Assembly (NCBI GenBank): GCA_022510885.1
Contig: JAFLSP010000125.1
Location: 1-5,554, forward strand
Direction of reading: 5' to 3'
DNA from: Treponema sp.
GTDB lineage: Bacteria > Spirochaetota > Spirochaetia > Treponematales > Treponemataceae
DNA length: 5,554 bases
Part shown: positions 1 to 5,541 of the stretch, one piece after another
Layout of the letters: each line of letters begins with the position of its first letter
Position numbering within the stretch: position 1 is the first letter of the stretch
Translations under genes and position numbers: made by a program
Notes under the pieces: generated by a model
The model's database searches: none
What the model was told of the DNA's origin: nothing
Seen by the model: only the letters and a program-made list of their open reading frames with translations

Positions 1-41
1 CCGCGTTCCGACGCTTTTTCGTAGCGCAAACGGGCATCTTC

Positions 42-50
42 TGCTATAAT
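42..50 (+). promoter_or_regulatory. Extended -10 promoter element, probably for a leaderless transcript
   Basis: The sequence TGCTATAAT is a perfect sigma-70 -10 hexamer (TATAAT, 45-50) preceded by the TGn extension. No convincing -35 hexamer stands 16-18 bases upstream, which is usual for extended -10 promoters. Standard spacing puts the transcription start at about 57-58, exactly on the ATG of the next gene, so the mRNA would have almost no 5' leader. The seven bases between hexamer and ATG (CGTTCCT) contain no Shine-Dalgarno sequence, in agreement with this. A plus-strand upstream gene could end inside this element, because a frame is open from the window edge to a TAA at 47-49; the hexamer could then be coincidental. 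Confidence 0.6.
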
Positions 51-57
51 CGTTCCT

Positions 58-861
58 ATGGACAACGAGCGCATCAAGCAGTTGCTTTTGCAGATAGAGA
101 ACACGGAGCTGGATTTTTCGGTGGTGATGACGGGAAAGGAGAGTGCGCGCGTGAACGGGCTGTACAAGCCGGAGACGCGCGAAATCCTCCTGCACAACCG
201 GAATTTCAAGACGGACAGCCAGCTCATCTACACGGCGATTCACGAGTACACGCATCACCTGATTAACGAGCAGAAAATCGCGGAGTCTGCGGGCGTGCCG
301 TTCAAGGCGGGGCGCGTGCACAACGCGGAATTCTGGGGTCGCTTCCACGGGCTGTTGCAGAAGGCAGAGGAACTGGGCATCTACACGCTCAACCTTGACG
401 ACTATCCCGAGCTGAAGGAGCTGACCGAGCAGATTCGGCGCGACTACCTTGAGGTGGACGGCCGGCTGATGCAGGAATTCGGCAAACTGCTTGCCAAGGC
501 GCACGCGCTCTGCGAAAAAGACAACATCCGCTACGAGGACTATCTCGACCGTATCCTCTGCCTGCCGCGTACTGCCGCCCGCGACATCACGCGCGTGGGC
601 ATGGTTCCCGTCAACCCGGCGATGGGCTTTGACAACATGAAGAAAGTGACCGCGCTCAAAAAGCCCGACGAGCGCGCTTCGGCGGAGCAGCAGATTCTGG
701 CGGGAAAAACGCCCGACACCGTGCGCGAGCTGATGAAAAAGCGCAGTTCGACCGACGACCCGCGCACCAAACTGGAAAAAGAGAAGAATCGCCTTGAAAA
801 GACGATTGAAGCCTTGCAGCAGCGCCTGCACTATGTTGAGGAAAGCCTTGAAAACTTGTAG
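58..861 (+). CDS. Zinc-metallopeptidase-like cytoplasmic protein with C-terminal coiled coil
   Basis: A 267-residue protein without signal peptide or membrane segment. Residues 62-66 form HEYTH, an HExxH zinc site with Glu63 as probable catalytic base. His88 in HNAEFW (88-93) is a likely third ligand, similar to the H-x-x-x-F-W motif of SprT, WLM and YgjP-type metallopeptidases, though the stretch between HExxH and this His is longer than in YgjP. Residues 160-230 are a second conserved-looking region rich in basic residues (RTAARDITRVGMVPVNPAMG at 171-190, then AEQQILAGKTPDTVRELM), whose function I cannot name. Residues about 236-265 are a charged heptad-like coiled coil. ATG 58 is the first start after the in-frame stop at 22-24; there is no ribosome binding site. 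It heads the plus-strand group and overlaps the next gene. Metal binding is well supported; the substrate is unknown. Confidence 0.82.
   Translation: MDNERIKQLLLQIENTELDFSVVMTGKESARVNGLYKPETREILLHNRNFKTDSQLIYTAIHEYTHHLINEQKIAESAGVPFKAGRVHNAEFWGRFHGLLQKAEELGIYTLNLDDYPELKELTEQIRRDYLEVDGRLMQEFGKLLAKAHALCEKDNIRYEDYLDRILCLPRTAARDITRVGMVPVNPAMGFDNMKKVTALKKPDERASAEQQILAGKTPDTVRELMKKRSSTDDPRTKLEKEKNRLEKTIEALQQRLHYVEESLENL
838..845 (+). promoter_or_regulatory. Ribosome binding site that selects the TTG start at 848
   Basis: GAGGAAAG lies inside the 3' end of the metallopeptidase-like gene. Its GAGG core ends six bases before TTG 848, an ideal distance. The competing in-frame starts, ATG 833 and TTG 794, have no comparable purine tract at the right distance, so this site favours the TTG. 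Confidence 0.6.
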
Positions 862-1774
862 ATTATGCATCGCGCTGTTGTTTTGCGCATTGCCTGTATG
901 TTCACAGTCGAACGCCGCGCGCGGGAACGCCTCCCCGGGCATTACAATGCCCACAATTACTGCGCCGTCCATGCCCACGGTGAGCGTGCCGACTGTCGGC
1001 GGAGGATTTTACACGCCCGTCGTGCCGAAGTCTCCCGCAGCGAACAAGTCATCGTCCTCTGCGCAGACGAGTACCACGCAGGAGCAGACGACCGTTACGC
1101 AATCGGATACGGCGACAGCACAGCGGGCGGTTGCGCAAGCAGCAAGCGGGCTGGGCTTGACCGCGACGGATTTGGCTTCCATGGACAGCCTTGGCTTGCT
1201 TTCGTCCGGGCTGTTAGGCGGCGGCAAGTTGAACGCGCTTGCGGCGGCGGGAAACACGTCATCGCTGCCTTCTGCTGACTCGGTGATTCTTCAGCAGATT
1301 TTGGAGCAGCTTGCGGAACTGAAAGCGCAGGTGGAGCAGCAGAACGCGGACGGCGGCGCGGCGCAGGTCGTTCCCGTTGCGGTGAAGAATCCGGCGGAGA
1401 CGGCGGCCGGTCGCAAGATTCTGCGCTTTGTGGTGAACGGCTACGACGTGCTTGCCACGTGCCGCGACATATACTTTTCCGTGCCGGAAACAGACGGTTC
1501 GTTCCTGCTGACGGGCGACCGCAAGTATGTGAGCAACGGCGCGAACCGCAGCGAGACCTTTCACCTGTTGTTCCGTGCCAAGGACGCGGAGGACGGGTTC
1601 GCGCGGTATGCCGTCACTGCGGCAGTCACGCAGGATTATGAGAACGAATATTCCTTTTTGTATCAGCTTGCCGAACGCGCGGACTTAATGGCGCGGCGCA
1701 CGGGCAATTTCATCTCCCTGCGCGTGAGCGACCCGGACTGGAAACTTGACCTCTTGGTCGCGTTGGACGACTGA
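848..1774 (+). CDS. Secreted protein of unknown function with low-complexity linker and conserved-looking C-terminal domain
   Basis: With a TTG start at 848 this is 308 residues. Residues 1-24 form a classic signal peptide: MKTCR, hydrophobic core LCIALLFCALPVC, then a probable signal peptidase I site near SNA-A. Cys18 follows LPV, a poor lipobox, but spirochaete lipoboxes are loose, so a lipoprotein is not excluded. Residues 27-100 are rich in Pro, Thr, Ser, Ala and Gln, a probable extended linker; 101-135 are Gly/Leu-rich; 145-166 are a short coiled coil (ILQQILEQLAELKAQVEQQ). Residues 188-308 look folded, with aromatic beta-like segments such as LRFVVNGYDVLATC and QDYENEYSFLYQL. I do not recognise the family. 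It probably acts in the periplasm or envelope. The start overlaps the upstream gene by 14 bases and rsmG follows after three bases, so all three are probably cotranscribed. ATG 833 is the main alternative start and keeps the same signal peptide core. Confidence 0.78.
   Translation: MKTCRLCIALLFCALPVCSQSNAARGNASPGITMPTITAPSMPTVSVPTVGGGFYTPVVPKSPAANKSSSSAQTSTTQEQTTVTQSDTATAQRAVAQAASGLGLTATDLASMDSLGLLSSGLLGGGKLNALAAAGNTSSLPSADSVILQQILEQLAELKAQVEQQNADGGAAQVVPVAVKNPAETAAGRKILRFVVNGYDVLATCRDIYFSVPETDGSFLLTGDRKYVSNGANRSETFHLLFRAKDAEDGFARYAVTAAVTQDYENEYSFLYQLAERADLMARRTGNFISLRVSDPDWKLDLLVALDD
947..994 (+). repeat. Two imperfect 24-base tandem units encoding MPTxxxPx
   Basis: Two adjacent 24-base units (947-970 and 971-994) both begin ATGCCCAC and match at about two thirds of positions by eye. 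They encode MPTITAPS and MPTVSVPT in the Pro/Thr-rich linker of the secreted protein. With only two diverged copies, this may be a remnant of linker growth by duplication or simple compositional bias. Confidence 0.4.
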
Positions 1775-1777
1775 GCG

Positions 1778-2473
1778 ATGGACGCGCTGCACGAAGGCTT
1801 GCGTCTACTCGGCTTAGAAAGTGCCGGCCTTGCGGAAAAAATGGATGCGTATATCCGCACGGTGCAGACCTACAATGCAAAATATAACTTGGTCAACGCA
1901 GACTCCTACGATGACATTGCCATACGCCACGTGCTGGACAGTCTGAGCGGCGTGGTTGAAATCAAAAGACTGATAGAGCGGCGCATTGCCGACGGCGTTC
2001 CGCAAGATGCGCTTGTGCTTGCGGACATCGGGTCGGGGGCAGGGCTGCCGGGCATTCCGCTTGCGGCGGCGTTCCCCGCATTTCGCTTCGTGCTGGTGGA
2101 GCGCATGACCAAGCGCGCGGATTTTCTGCGCCATTGCGCGGAGACGCTCGCCTTGCAAAACGTGCGCGTGGAAGAGAATCAGGCGGAACGGCTCGCGCAA
2201 AGTCAGTTTGACATCGCGGCGTTCCGTGCGTTCCGTCCGCTCGAAAAGAAGATGCTGAAAGTCCTGCTGCGGATTATAAAAGAAGGCGGATACCTTGCGG
2301 CGTACAAGGCACGGCGCGAAAAGATTGCCGCCGAGATGAACGCGCTTCCCGCCGTGCCCGCCTACGAGGTCATACCGCTGACCGTGCCGTTTTTGACACA
2401 GCGCACGGAAGACGAGCGGGAGCGCAACCTCGTCGTCATCAGTCGTCAGCGTCAAGCCGTTTCAGAATCTTAG
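1778..2473 (+). CDS. rsmG: 16S rRNA (guanine-527-N7)-methyltransferase RsmG (GidB)
   Basis: A 231-residue SAM-dependent methyltransferase that makes m7G in the 530 loop of 16S rRNA; loss of this enzyme in other bacteria gives low-level streptomycin resistance. Family hallmarks are in order: YNLVN (36-40), the RHVLDSL block (50-56), the SAM-binding glycine loop DIGSGAGLPGIPLA (83-96), the acidic strand end LVERMTKRADFL (106-117) with Glu108, and FRAFRP (149-154) in place of the usual S-R-A segment. The length is slightly above the typical size of just over 200 residues and the protein appears complete. ATG 1778 lies three bases after the preceding stop, with only a weak GGA (1765-1767), which suggests translational coupling. 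In many bacteria this gene sits with gidA or parAB; here it follows a metallopeptidase-like and a secreted protein. Its last 35 bases overlap the end of the converging TPR gene. Confidence 0.96.
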   Translation: MDALHEGLRLLGLESAGLAEKMDAYIRTVQTYNAKYNLVNADSYDDIAIRHVLDSLSGVVEIKRLIERRIADGVPQDALVLADIGSGAGLPGIPLAAAFPAFRFVLVERMTKRADFLRHCAETLALQNVRVEENQAERLAQSQFDIAAFRAFRPLEKKMLKVLLRIIKEGGYLAAYKARREKIAAEMNALPAVPAYEVIPLTVPFLTQRTEDERERNLVVISRQRQAVSES

Positions 2474-3776
2474 TCAGGGCGTTTTTGTCCACCAAGTCAA
2501 TCGGACGGTTTTCGGCAAATTTGCGGGCATCGTCGCTGAACATGCCGCCCACGAACAGCACGCCTTTGTTCGCCTTGCTGTCCATGATGCGCGTATGGAA
2601 TTCGCGCGCGACAAACTCACCGGTCGAGCCAGTGGAGCGGTAGAAGCGGAAGATTTCAGAATCACTCGACCGCGACGACTCGACATCCAGCAGGAGCTCC
2701 ACGGTCTGCGGAGTGACGGATACGTCGAGGACTTTGACGATTGAATCTGCATAATACGCCATCGCGATTTTTCGGCACAGCGCAACGAAATCGCTCGTTG
2801 CCGACATCAGATAAATCTGCAAGTTCCTGTTTTGGTTCAGCTCGCCGTATTTCTGCATGAGACTCGGCACGTCCTTGTACGTCTGGTTGACCTGCTGAAT
2901 CTCTTGCAGTGCGGCGATGCCGTTTGGAATGGCGTTCATCGTAAAGTATACGTTCGCCAGCCGGTACAGCGTCTCAAGGCGGATGTCCTGCGGCGTGTTC
3001 GTGTGTTTTAAGCCAATCTGATAGTCCTGCACGGCTTTGTCGAGCATATTCAGTTTGGTATGATAATTGCCCGCCATCAGGCACGAGCGCGGACCGAATT
3101 CGGGGTCGGGACGCAGGTGCATAAAGACGTTTATCGCCTTGTCCGCATAGCCGCTTTCATGCATGGCATCTGCCATGGCGAACAGCACTTCTTTGTTGTC
3201 GGGATGCTCGTCGAGCGTGCGCCGCAGGTGCGGAATGCTGTCGTTGTAGTGCTTCGCTTTGTAGAGCGCAAGCCCGAGCGGCGTATTGAGCTCGGTCATC
3301 TCCGGCTTGATGGCGAGGGCTTTTTTGAAGCACGCGGTGGCACGCGCGTAGTCTTCCTTTGCGTACATCGCCTGCCCCAGGTAGTAGTTCACGTCAAAGT
3401 CCGTGGAGCGCAGCTCATACGCCGCCTCAAGCCCCTTGAGCGCGTCGTCCGTCCGGTTCAGTTTGAGCGCGCAGATGCCCTGCCGCAGCGTCGCCACGAA
3501 CGCATCGATTTCCTTGTGCTTCGGGGCGATGTTCATCATCGTCTCGTAGATAGGATAGGCTTTTTCCCAGTTCTGCTCGGAAAAATACAGGTCGCCCAGC
3601 GGAATCAGCCCGTCGGGATTGTGCGGGTTCTTCGCGAGCTTCTGCCCCGCGGACTTCATGATTTGTGCGCGGCTTTTCTGCTTTTTCCGCGTGCCGCCTT
3701 TCTTTGACGAGAGCGAAAGCACCAAAAGGAGTACAGCAAGGATAATGACGACGGCAACTACAGTTTCCACAAACAT
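2439..3776 (-). CDS. Membrane-anchored TPR protein with degenerate Mrr-like (restriction endonuclease fold) domain
   Basis: A 445-residue protein. Residues 4-22 are an uncleaved N-terminal membrane helix (VVAVVIILAVLLLVLSL), followed by a basic stretch (25-35, KKGGTRKKQK), which places the rest in the cytoplasm. Residues about 55-300 hold roughly seven TPR units, for example at 127-160 (YYLGQAMYAKEDYARATACF) and 229-262, a scaffold for protein contacts. Residues about 320-440 resemble the Mrr catalytic domain: GEFVAREF (386-393), DSKANKGVLF (399-408), FSDDARKFA (413-421), PIDLVDKNAL (425-434). The Q-x-K catalytic pair appears replaced by Arg377-Phe-Tyr379, so nuclease activity is doubtful. 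It begins 10 bases after the aminotransferase stop and is probably cotranscribed with it. A GTG at codon 3 (3770) has a better-spaced ribosome binding site and may be the true start. Its partners are unknown. Confidence 0.88.
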   Translation of the reverse strand: MFVETVVAVVIILAVLLLVLSLSSKKGGTRKKQKSRAQIMKSAGQKLAKNPHNPDGLIPLGDLYFSEQNWEKAYPIYETMMNIAPKHKEIDAFVATLRQGICALKLNRTDDALKGLEAAYELRSTDFDVNYYLGQAMYAKEDYARATACFKKALAIKPEMTELNTPLGLALYKAKHYNDSIPHLRRTLDEHPDNKEVLFAMADAMHESGYADKAINVFMHLRPDPEFGPRSCLMAGNYHTKLNMLDKAVQDYQIGLKHTNTPQDIRLETLYRLANVYFTMNAIPNGIAALQEIQQVNQTYKDVPSLMQKYGELNQNRNLQIYLMSATSDFVALCRKIAMAYYADSIVKVLDVSVTPQTVELLLDVESSRSSDSEIFRFYRSTGSTGEFVAREFHTRIMDSKANKGVLFVGGMFSDDARKFAENRPIDLVDKNALTKILKRLDADD

Positions 3777-3780
3777 CTCC
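3777..3780 (-). promoter_or_regulatory. Ribosome binding site of the TPR gene, favouring GTG codon 3
   Basis: On the minus strand GGAG directly abuts ATG 3776, leaving zero spacing, but lies six bases before the in-frame GTG at 3770-3768. The second arrangement is the normal one, so translation may begin at GTG and give a protein two residues shorter. Confidence 0.5.
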
Positions 3781-3786
3781 GTTTGA

Positions 3787-4953
3787 TTATCGGCACTCGC
3801 CTATAAAATCGTGAATGTAGTCAAGGGCGATTTTTATCTTGTCGATTGCGGTGGCGTAGCAGCAGCGGATATGCCCTTCTCCCGCCTGCCCGAACGCGCT
3901 TCCCGGCACGACGGCGACCGAGTGCTTCTGGAACAGCCGCGTGGCGAACTCCTCGCTCGTCAGCCCCGTGGACGAGATGTCGGGGAACATATAGAAGGCG
4001 CCCGTCGGCTCGGGAACGGGCAGCCCCATGTCGCAGAAAGCCTTGTACATCAGGTTGCGCCGCTGCTGGTACGAGACGCGCATCTTCTCCACTTCGCCCC
4101 AGCCGTGCCGCAGCCCCTCAACCGCCGCGTACTGGCTGAAAATGGGCGCGCAAATCGTGTTGTACTGGTGCAGTTTGACAATCTGCGCCATCAGCTCCTC
4201 GCACGCGCAGATGTAGCCGATTCTCCAGCCCGTCATGGCAAAGGACTTGCTGAACCCGTTGAGGATAATCGCGTAGTCCTTCATGCCGGGGAAGGAGCCG
4301 ATTGACGTGTGCGCGTTGCCGTCGTAGACCAGCTCGCAGTAAATCTCGTCGGCAATCGCCCAAATCTGATGCTTGACGCACAGCGCGGCGATTTTCTCAA
4401 GCTCCGCCCTGGGAACCATTGTGCCGGTGGGATTGCTCGGCGAGCAGAACATAATCGCCTTGGTCTTGGGCGTGATGAGCCGCTCGAACTGCTCCGCCGT
4501 GGGATAAAAGCCGTTCACGCTCGTGTCAAGCCGCACGATTTTCGCGCCGGTCAGGTGCGCGAGCGGCACGTAGTTCACGTAGCACGGCTCGCACACAATC
4601 AGCTCGTCGCCGGGATTGAGCACCGCGCGCAGCACCGCGTCCACGCCCTCGCTCGCGCCCACGGTTACCAGAATCTCGTTCGCGGGATTGTACGACGTGC
4701 CGTAGCGTTCCATGTAGGCGGCGATTTCCTCGCGCAGTTCAATCAGCCCCCAGTTGCTCGTGTACGAGGTGTGTCCTTTTTCAAGGTGATAGTACGCCTC
4801 CTCGCGCATGACCCAGGGCGTGGGAAAGTCCGGCTCGCCCACCGAAAGCGAAATCACGTCGTCATGCCCGATGAGCATCTCAAAAAATTTGCGGATGCCG
4901 CTCGGCGGTGTCTCCACCATGGCGCGGCTGAATTTGTCTTCCCGTGTATTCAT
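3787..4953 (-). CDS. PLP-dependent class I/II aminotransferase (aspartate aminotransferase-like, subgroup Iγ type)
   Basis: A complete 388-residue fold-type I aminotransferase of the usual family length. Visible landmarks are GEPDFPTP (39-46), YTSNWGLIELREEIA (64-78), the cofactor-binding SPSNPTGT (171-178) with Asn174, ADEIY (201-205) with Asp202 and Tyr205, the Schiff-base motif SKSFAMTGWRIGY (235-247) with Lys236 as PLP lysine and Arg244 as phosphate ligand, and Arg363 in HIRCCYA as the expected substrate carboxylate ligand. It would transfer an amino group from an amino acid (aspartate, alanine or an aromatic one are typical) to 2-oxoglutarate in the cytoplasm. The exact substrate cannot be read from sequence, so no symbol is given. 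ATG 4953 has an AGGGA site eight bases upstream. It lies 58 bases after the Lrp-type regulator and just before the TPR gene, which suggests regulation by that neighbour. Confidence 0.94.
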   Translation of the reverse strand: MNTREDKFSRAMVETPPSGIRKFFEMLIGHDDVISLSVGEPDFPTPWVMREEAYYHLEKGHTSYTSNWGLIELREEIAAYMERYGTSYNPANEILVTVGASEGVDAVLRAVLNPGDELIVCEPCYVNYVPLAHLTGAKIVRLDTSVNGFYPTAEQFERLITPKTKAIMFCSPSNPTGTMVPRAELEKIAALCVKHQIWAIADEIYCELVYDGNAHTSIGSFPGMKDYAIILNGFSKSFAMTGWRIGYICACEELMAQIVKLHQYNTICAPIFSQYAAVEGLRHGWGEVEKMRVSYQQRRNLMYKAFCDMGLPVPEPTGAFYMFPDISSTGLTSEEFATRLFQKHSVAVVPGSAFGQAGEGHIRCCYATAIDKIKIALDYIHDFIGECR

Positions 4954-4961
4954 CTCTGCAA

Positions 4962-4966
4962 TCCCT
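4962..4966 (-). promoter_or_regulatory. Shine-Dalgarno site of the aminotransferase gene
   Basis: AGGGA on the minus strand, eight bases before ATG 4953. It supports that start and contrasts with the regulator upstream, which has no such site. Confidence 0.6.
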
Positions 4967-4974
4967 AAAAATCA

Positions 4975-4985
4975 GATAGTGTATC
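4975..4985 (-). promoter_or_regulatory. Short inverted repeat in the regulator-aminotransferase gap
   Basis: On the minus strand GATA-CAC-TATC is a perfect 4-base inverted repeat around a 3-base centre, in the 58-base gap between the regulator and the aminotransferase. It also contains a weak -10-like hexamer (TACACT). It could be part of an operator or internal promoter, but it is short enough to occur by chance and does not match the known E. coli Lrp consensus. No intrinsic terminator is visible in the gap, so read-through is likely. Confidence 0.25.
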
Positions 4986-5011
4986 GATGCGGCGCGTTGC
5001 CCACGAGTCTA

Positions 5012-5506
5012 TTAGGCCATGACCCCTTGGCGGCGGTCGCTCTCGTCCTCAACGTACAGCACGTCGTTTTCCTTATATGTTTTGAGAAAGAAATGCGTCT
5101 TGGTCGAGCGCACGCCGTCCAGCGTGGAGAGTTTGCGCGCCACGAAGAACGCCACTTCCTGCAAGCTGTCGCCCTCAATCACCACCTTCAGGTCGTAGCC
5201 GCCGCTCATCAGGTACAGCGACTTCACCTGCGGAAAGCGGTAGATGCGGTCGGCGATGCCGTCAAAGCCATGCTCGCGCTCCGGCGTAACCTGAATCTCA
5301 ATCTCCGCGCGCACCTTTTCCTTTGCCGCCCCGTCCTTTTCGGGGTTCACGATTGCCTTGTAGCCGAGGATGACCCCCTCTTCCTCCAGCTGCCTGATGA
5401 GCGCGCCCACCTGCTCCGGCGTCTTCTTGGTCATCGCGGCAATGTCGGCAAGCGGCAGCCGCGCGTTCTCGCGCAGCAGGTTCAAAATCTCTTCTTTGTC
5501 GTCCAT
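5012..5506 (-). CDS. Lrp/AsnC family transcriptional regulator
   Basis: A complete 164-residue protein, the normal size for this family. Residues 1-50 form the N-terminal winged helix-turn-helix (EEILNLLRENARLPLADIA, then QVGALIRQLEEEGVILGYKA with the characteristic end of the wing). A linker follows, then the ligand-binding RAM domain (about 65-145) with the alternating beta-alpha pattern and SGGYDLKVVIEG (101-112), equivalent to the G-x-Y-D ligand-region motif. Such proteins form dimers and octamers that sense amino acids and control their metabolism. The position directly ahead of an aminotransferase on the same strand supports local control of that gene, and autoregulation is common in the family. 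ATG 5506 is fixed by an in-frame TAA at 5518-5516 with no other start between; there is no ribosome binding site. TTG at codon 8 would delete part of the first helix and is unlikely. Confidence 0.93.
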   Translation of the reverse strand: MDDKEEILNLLRENARLPLADIAAMTKKTPEQVGALIRQLEEEGVILGYKAIVNPEKDGAAKEKVRAEIEIQVTPEREHGFDGIADRIYRFPQVKSLYLMSGGYDLKVVIEGDSLQEVAFFVARKLSTLDGVRSTKTHFFLKTYKENDVLYVEDESDRRQGVMA

Positions 5507-5512
5507 AGGGCT

Positions 5513-5541
5513 ATTTTAGTTGATTACGCGCGCTTTGGGAA
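5513..5541 (-). promoter_or_regulatory. Sigma-70-type promoter for the regulator group, probably leaderless
   Basis: On the minus strand TTCCCA (5541-5536, four of six matches to TTGACA) is followed by a 17-base spacer and TAAAAT (5518-5513, five of six matches to TATAAT). Six bases (AGCCCT) separate the -10 hexamer from ATG 5506, so transcription should begin at or next to the A of the start codon. The lack of a Shine-Dalgarno sequence agrees. This is probably the promoter for regulator, aminotransferase and possibly the TPR gene. Confidence 0.6.

Noticed and set aside
1..57. Possible tail of an upstream gene (plus-strand frame open to TAA at 47-49) or start of a divergent one
   Set aside because: Both strands give plausible short peptides, and 57 bases are too few to choose between them.
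899..901. Lipoprotein lipidation at Cys18 of the secreted protein
   Set aside because: The residues before the Cys are L-P-V, and lipoboxes nearly always have Gly, Ala or Ser at -1. Kept only as an alternative because spirochaete lipoboxes are relaxed.
865..1278. Open frame of 137 codons in another plus-strand frame within the secreted-protein gene
   Set aside because: Cys/Arg/His-rich shadow of the low-complexity region; the signal peptide frame is the coherent one.
1814..2455. Open frame of 213 codons on the minus strand opposite rsmG
   Set aside because: Antisense to a gene with unambiguous RsmG motifs; His/Arg-rich translation without domains.
3060..3707. Open frame of 215 codons on the plus strand opposite the TPR gene
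   Set aside because: It lies wholly antisense to a gene with clear TPR repeats. Its translation is rich in Arg, Val and His with no recognisable domain, as expected of a shadow frame in GC-rich coding DNA.
4309..4968. Open frame of 219 codons on the plus strand opposite the aminotransferase
   Set aside because: Mirror of the codon pattern of a well-defined aminotransferase; no motif or ribosome binding site of its own.
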